Shown here: piece after piece, positions 61,815 to 64,000 of the stretch
How positions within the stretch are numbered: position 1 is the first letter of the stretch
How the letters are laid out: each line of letters starts with the position of its first letter
Origin: Nonomuraea sp. SYSU D8015
GTDB lineage: Bacteria > Actinomycetota > Actinomycetes > Streptosporangiales > Streptosporangiaceae
Direction of reading: 5' to 3'
DNA length: 64,000 bases
Assembly: GCF_008065375.1 (NCBI RefSeq)
Contig: NZ_VJYI01000001.1
Location: 248,001-312,000, forward strand
Translations under genes and position numbers: made by a program
Notes under the pieces: generated by a model
The model's database searches: none
What the model was told of the DNA's origin: nothing
Seen by the model: only the letters and a program-made list of their open reading frames with translations

Positions 61815-63290
61815 GTGGACATCTTTCGGACGAAGACCGTCGAGCAGTCGATCCGCGACACGGAGGACCCCGAGCACCAGCTCCGCAAACGCCTGAACGC
61901 CATGGACCTCACGGTCTTCGGCATCGGCGTGATCATCGGCACCGGGATCTTCGTGCTCACCGGACAGGTCGCGAAGGAGGTGGCCGGCCCGGCGGTGGCC
62001 CTGTCGTTCGTCGTCGCCGGCATCGTCTGCGGGCTCGCGGCCCTGTGCTACGCCGAGTTCGCCTCCACGATCCCCGTCGCCGGGTCGGCGTACACCTTCT
62101 CCTTCGCCACCCTGGGCGAGTTCCCCGCCTGGGTCATCGGCTGGGACCTGCTGCTGGAGCTGGCGCTGGCCGCGGCCGTGGTGGCGGTCGGCTGGTCCGG
62201 CTACTTCGCCTCGATGCTCGCCTCCATCGGCATCCCCCTGCCGGCTTCGATCGCCGGCGACGACCCCGTCGTCAACGTCCCAGCCGTCCTCATCATCGCC
62301 ATCCTCACCGCGATCCTGATCGCCGGCATCAAGCTCTCCTCCCGCGTCAACCTCGTCCTGGTGGTCACCAAGGTCGCGGTGGTGCTGCTGGTCATCATCG
62401 CGGGGCTGTTCTTCATCCGGGCCGCCAACTACACGCCGTTCATCCCCGCGCCCGAGGCCACCCCCCGCGTGGGCGGGCTGAACGCGCCGCTGATCCAGGT
62501 GCTGTTCGGCATCACGCCGGTCGCCTTCGGCGTGATCGGCATCTTCTCGGCCGCGGCGATCGTGTTCTTCGCCTTCATCGGCTTCGACATCGTGGCCACC
62601 GCCGCCGAGGAGACCGTCCACCCGCAGCGGGACGTGCCCCGCGGCATCCTGGGCTCGCTGGCCATCTGCACGTTCCTGTACGTCGCCGTCTCCATGGTCG
62701 TCGTCGGCATGCAGAAATACAGCCAGCTGAGCACGGCGGCGCCGCTGTCGGACGCGTTCGTCTCGGTCGGGCATCCGTGGCTGGCCACGATCATCAGCGT
62801 CGGCGCGATCGCCGGCCTGACCACCGTGGTCCTCGTGCTGCTGCTGGGCCAGACCCGGGTGCTGTTCGCGATGTCCCGCGACGGGCTGATGCCGCGCGGG
62901 CTGGCGCAGGTCCACCCGCGTTTCGGCACACCGGCCCGGCTCACTCTGATCATCGGCCTGGTGACGATGGCGCTGGCCGGGTTCGTGTCGTTCGGTGAGC
63001 TGGCCGAGCTGGTGAACATCGGCACGCTGTTCGCGTTCGTGGTGGTCTCGATCGGCGTGATGGTGCTCAGGCGCACCCGGCCGGAGCTGCCGCGCGCCTT
63101 CCGCGCCCCGTTCGTGCCCGTACTGCCGATCCTGTCCGTGCTGGCCTGCCTCTACCTCATGCTGAACCTGCCGGTGGAGACCTGGCTGCGGTTCCTCATC
63201 TGGATGGTCGTCGGCGTGGCCTTCTACTTCCTCTACGGCTACAGGCACAGCAGGACCGCGGTGCCCCACCCGAAGGCCACCCGCCGCTGA
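61815..63290 (+). CDS. APC-family amino-acid permease (cationic amino-acid transporter type)
   Basis: A 491-residue twelve-helix permease. MDLTVFGIGVIIGTGIFVLT and GPAVALSFVVAGIVCGLAAL open helices 1-2 with the APC unwound GIGxxIGTG motif. ASTIPVAGSAYTFSFATLGE, VFFAFIGFDIVATAAEETVH and HPRFGTPARLTLIIGLVTM follow the YfnA/CAT-type pattern. It probably imports basic or neutral amino acids with protons. It begins with GTG. A terminator follows 1 base after the stop. Confidence 0.9.
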   Translation: MDIFRTKTVEQSIRDTEDPEHQLRKRLNAMDLTVFGIGVIIGTGIFVLTGQVAKEVAGPAVALSFVVAGIVCGLAALCYAEFASTIPVAGSAYTFSFATLGEFPAWVIGWDLLLELALAAAVVAVGWSGYFASMLASIGIPLPASIAGDDPVVNVPAVLIIAILTAILIAGIKLSSRVNLVLVVTKVAVVLLVIIAGLFFIRAANYTPFIPAPEATPRVGGLNAPLIQVLFGITPVAFGVIGIFSAAAIVFFAFIGFDIVATAAEETVHPQRDVPRGILGSLAICTFLYVAVSMVVVGMQKYSQLSTAAPLSDAFVSVGHPWLATIISVGAIAGLTTVVLVLLLGQTRVLFAMSRDGLMPRGLAQVHPRFGTPARLTLIIGLVTMALAGFVSFGELAELVNIGTLFAFVVVSIGVMVLRRTRPELPRAFRAPFVPVLPILSVLACLYLMLNLPVETWLRFLIWMVVGVAFYFLYGYRHSRTAVPHPKATRR

Positions 63291-63313
63291 GGGGTGGGCT
63301 GCGCGCCCACCCC
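63291..63313. terminator. Bidirectional terminator after the APC permease
   Basis: GGGGTGGGC at 63291-63299 pairs with GCCCACCCC at 63305-63313 over 5 bases. It serves the permease gene and the convergent inhibitor gene. Confidence 0.7.
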
Positions 63314-63321
63314 TCGTGCGC

Positions 63322-63702
63322 TCAGGAGGTGAGGAGCGGCCCGGCCGCGGCCTTCATCGCGCAGCCGTTGCGGTAGCCCATGTCCCACTGCACCTTCTTG
63401 CCGTGCCACTGGCCGGTGATGACCGCCACGTACGGCTTGACCTGCTGGCCGCACTTCGTGTTCGGCGGCACGTGGATCTTGTTGAAGTCGCCGTCGATCT
63501 TGCGCAGCAGGTCGCAGGCCGCGCGTGGGTTCGGGTGGTTGCCGCCGTCGGGGTTGCAGTGCAGCGTGGCCCCCCTCGCCGGCTGATCCTTCACCCCGAT
63601 GATGATCTTCAGGGTGGCCTTGGGAGGACGCGCCGCCTGCGCCGGGGCCGAGCACGCCAGGAACGCCGCGCACAGCGCGATCGTGCCGATCGTTCGCATC
63701 AT
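63322..63702 (-). CDS. Subtilisin-inhibitor-like (SSI family) secreted protein
   Basis: A 126-residue secreted protein: signal peptide 1-23 (TIGTIALCAAFLACSAPAQA) and a domain of about 100 residues of the Streptomyces subtilisin inhibitor family. The pattern is LHCNPDGGNHPNPRAACDLL for disulphide 1, KCGQQVKPYVAVITGQWHGK with the reactive-site loop region, and WDMGYRNGCAMKAAAGP for disulphide 2. These proteins inhibit extracellular serine proteases such as subtilisin or transglutaminase-activating protease. GGAGAG precedes ATG-ATG at 63702. Reactive-site residues differ from the classic SSI, so specificity is unknown. Confidence 0.82.
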   Translation of the reverse strand: MMRTIGTIALCAAFLACSAPAQAARPPKATLKIIIGVKDQPARGATLHCNPDGGNHPNPRAACDLLRKIDGDFNKIHVPPNTKCGQQVKPYVAVITGQWHGKKVQWDMGYRNGCAMKAAAGPLLTS

Positions 63703-63756
63703 GGTTACTCTCCGTTCGTCGTGCGGCACCAAACGCTACGACGGCGGAGGTCATGA

Positions 63757-63787
63757 TTTACGGGGGCCCGGGTCGGGCCCCCGTAAA
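63757..63787. terminator. Strong stem-loop between the inhibitor and the FadB-type gene
   Basis: TTTACGGGGGCCCG at 63757-63770 pairs perfectly with CGGGCCCCCGTAAA at 63774-63787 over 3 bases. It lies right after the stop of the minus-strand fatty-acid oxidation gene. Confidence 0.8.
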
Positions 63788-63790
63788 GAA

Positions 63791-64000
63791 TCACGCGGGG
63801 AGCGAGGCCACACCCGGAGGAAGGAACCGGGGCTGGGCGATGCCGGTCCTGTCGAGATAAGGCGTGATGCCGCCCAGATGGAACGGCCAGCCGGCGCCGA
63901 GGATCATGCACAGGTCGATGTCCTGAGCCGCCGCGACCACGCCCTCGTCGAGCATGATGCGGATCTCCTTGGCCAGCGCCTTCAGCACGCGCTCGCGCAC
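63791..64000 (-). CDS. 3-hydroxyacyl-CoA dehydrogenase (FadB/FadJ-type), C-terminal end (partial)
   Basis: The last 69 residues of a minus-strand gene that continues beyond the right edge. KALAKEIRIMLDEGVVAAAQ and DIDLCMILGAGWPFHLGGIT match the second C-terminal 3-hydroxyacyl-CoA dehydrogenase domain of the bifunctional enoyl-CoA hydratase/3-hydroxyacyl-CoA dehydrogenase (beta-oxidation). It ends in PRFLPPGVASLPA, usual for actinobacterial homologues. The dehydrogenase's catalytic domain is outside the window. Confidence 0.85.
   Translation of the reverse strand: MRERVLKALAKEIRIMLDEGVVAAAQDIDLCMILGAGWPFHLGGITPYLDRTGIAQPRFLPPGVASLPA

Overview
The window is a stretch of chromosome from a high-GC, Gram-positive actinobacterium. 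Family-level cues (DUF3159 and DUF3710 proteins, paired TrkA proteins beside a KimA-like permease, CelR/CebR-type operators, F420-linked oxidoreductase, Hen1/Pnkp RNA repair, frequent GTG/TTG starts) suggest Streptosporangiales, possibly a Nonomuraea-like organism. This placement is inference from gene content, not a database match. No tRNA, rRNA, CRISPR array, prophage or intact insertion sequence was seen.

Layout. A housekeeping backbone that I recall as broadly collinear in actinobacteria runs left to right: thioesterase, dut, DUF3710, OB-fold, DUF3159 (1.7-4.4 kb); trkA-trkA divergent from a KimA-like permease and a TRAM-domain RNA methyltransferase (12.2-18.6 kb); aconitase (43.0-45.7 kb); dxs (59.2-61.1 kb). 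Accessory blocks sit between these pieces. Block 1 (4.5-12.2 kb): a frameshifted MmpS-like remnant, a HAD-phosphatase/P-loop ATPase fusion, a PadR regulator with a frameshifted membrane partner, an internally deleted zinc alcohol dehydrogenase divergent from an XRE regulator, a MarR/methyltransferase pair and a lipoprotein. Block 2 (18.7-42.9 kb): an RTX-like secreted protein, a two-component system with one intact and one histidine-less kinase, a GH18-like protein with an acidic insert, an LLM oxidoreductase, the hen1-pnkp RNA repair pair, a sugar porter, a uracil-DNA glycosylase, a CAP protein, a five-gene oligosaccharide ABC importer with a GH2 beta-mannosidase behind a perfect CelR/CebR-type palindrome, a PadR/DUF1707 pair and a YdjM-like protein. 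Block 3 (45.9-59.2 kb): a zone of decayed genes (metallopeptidase fragment, broken MazEF-type module, broken GH53 galactanase, ThuA-like and citryl-CoA lyase fragments) mixed with intact genes (TauE exporter, ankyrin protein), then a sugar ABC importer with its ROK regulator and three tandem neutral zinc metallopeptidases. The right end carries DedA, an amino-acid permease, a subtilisin-inhibitor-like protein and the 3' end of a fatty-acid oxidation gene.

How the genes work together. The most coherent systems are: (i) RNA repair, in which Hen1 marks a 3' end and Pnkp heals and seals the break; (ii) beta-mannoside or cello/manno-oligosaccharide uptake and hydrolysis under a LacI-type repressor encoded elsewhere; (iii) xylose/ribose-type import with a local ROK regulator; (iv) potassium homeostasis by the KimA-like permease and paired TrkA/RCK-like proteins; (v) an envelope-type two-component system whose two kinases probably act as a heteromer. 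In both ABC importer operons the binding-protein gene is followed directly by a strong stem-loop before the next gene. The best candidates for something undescribed are the His-less kinase pair, the GH18-like pseudoenzyme with an acidic insert, and the HAD-ATPase fusion.
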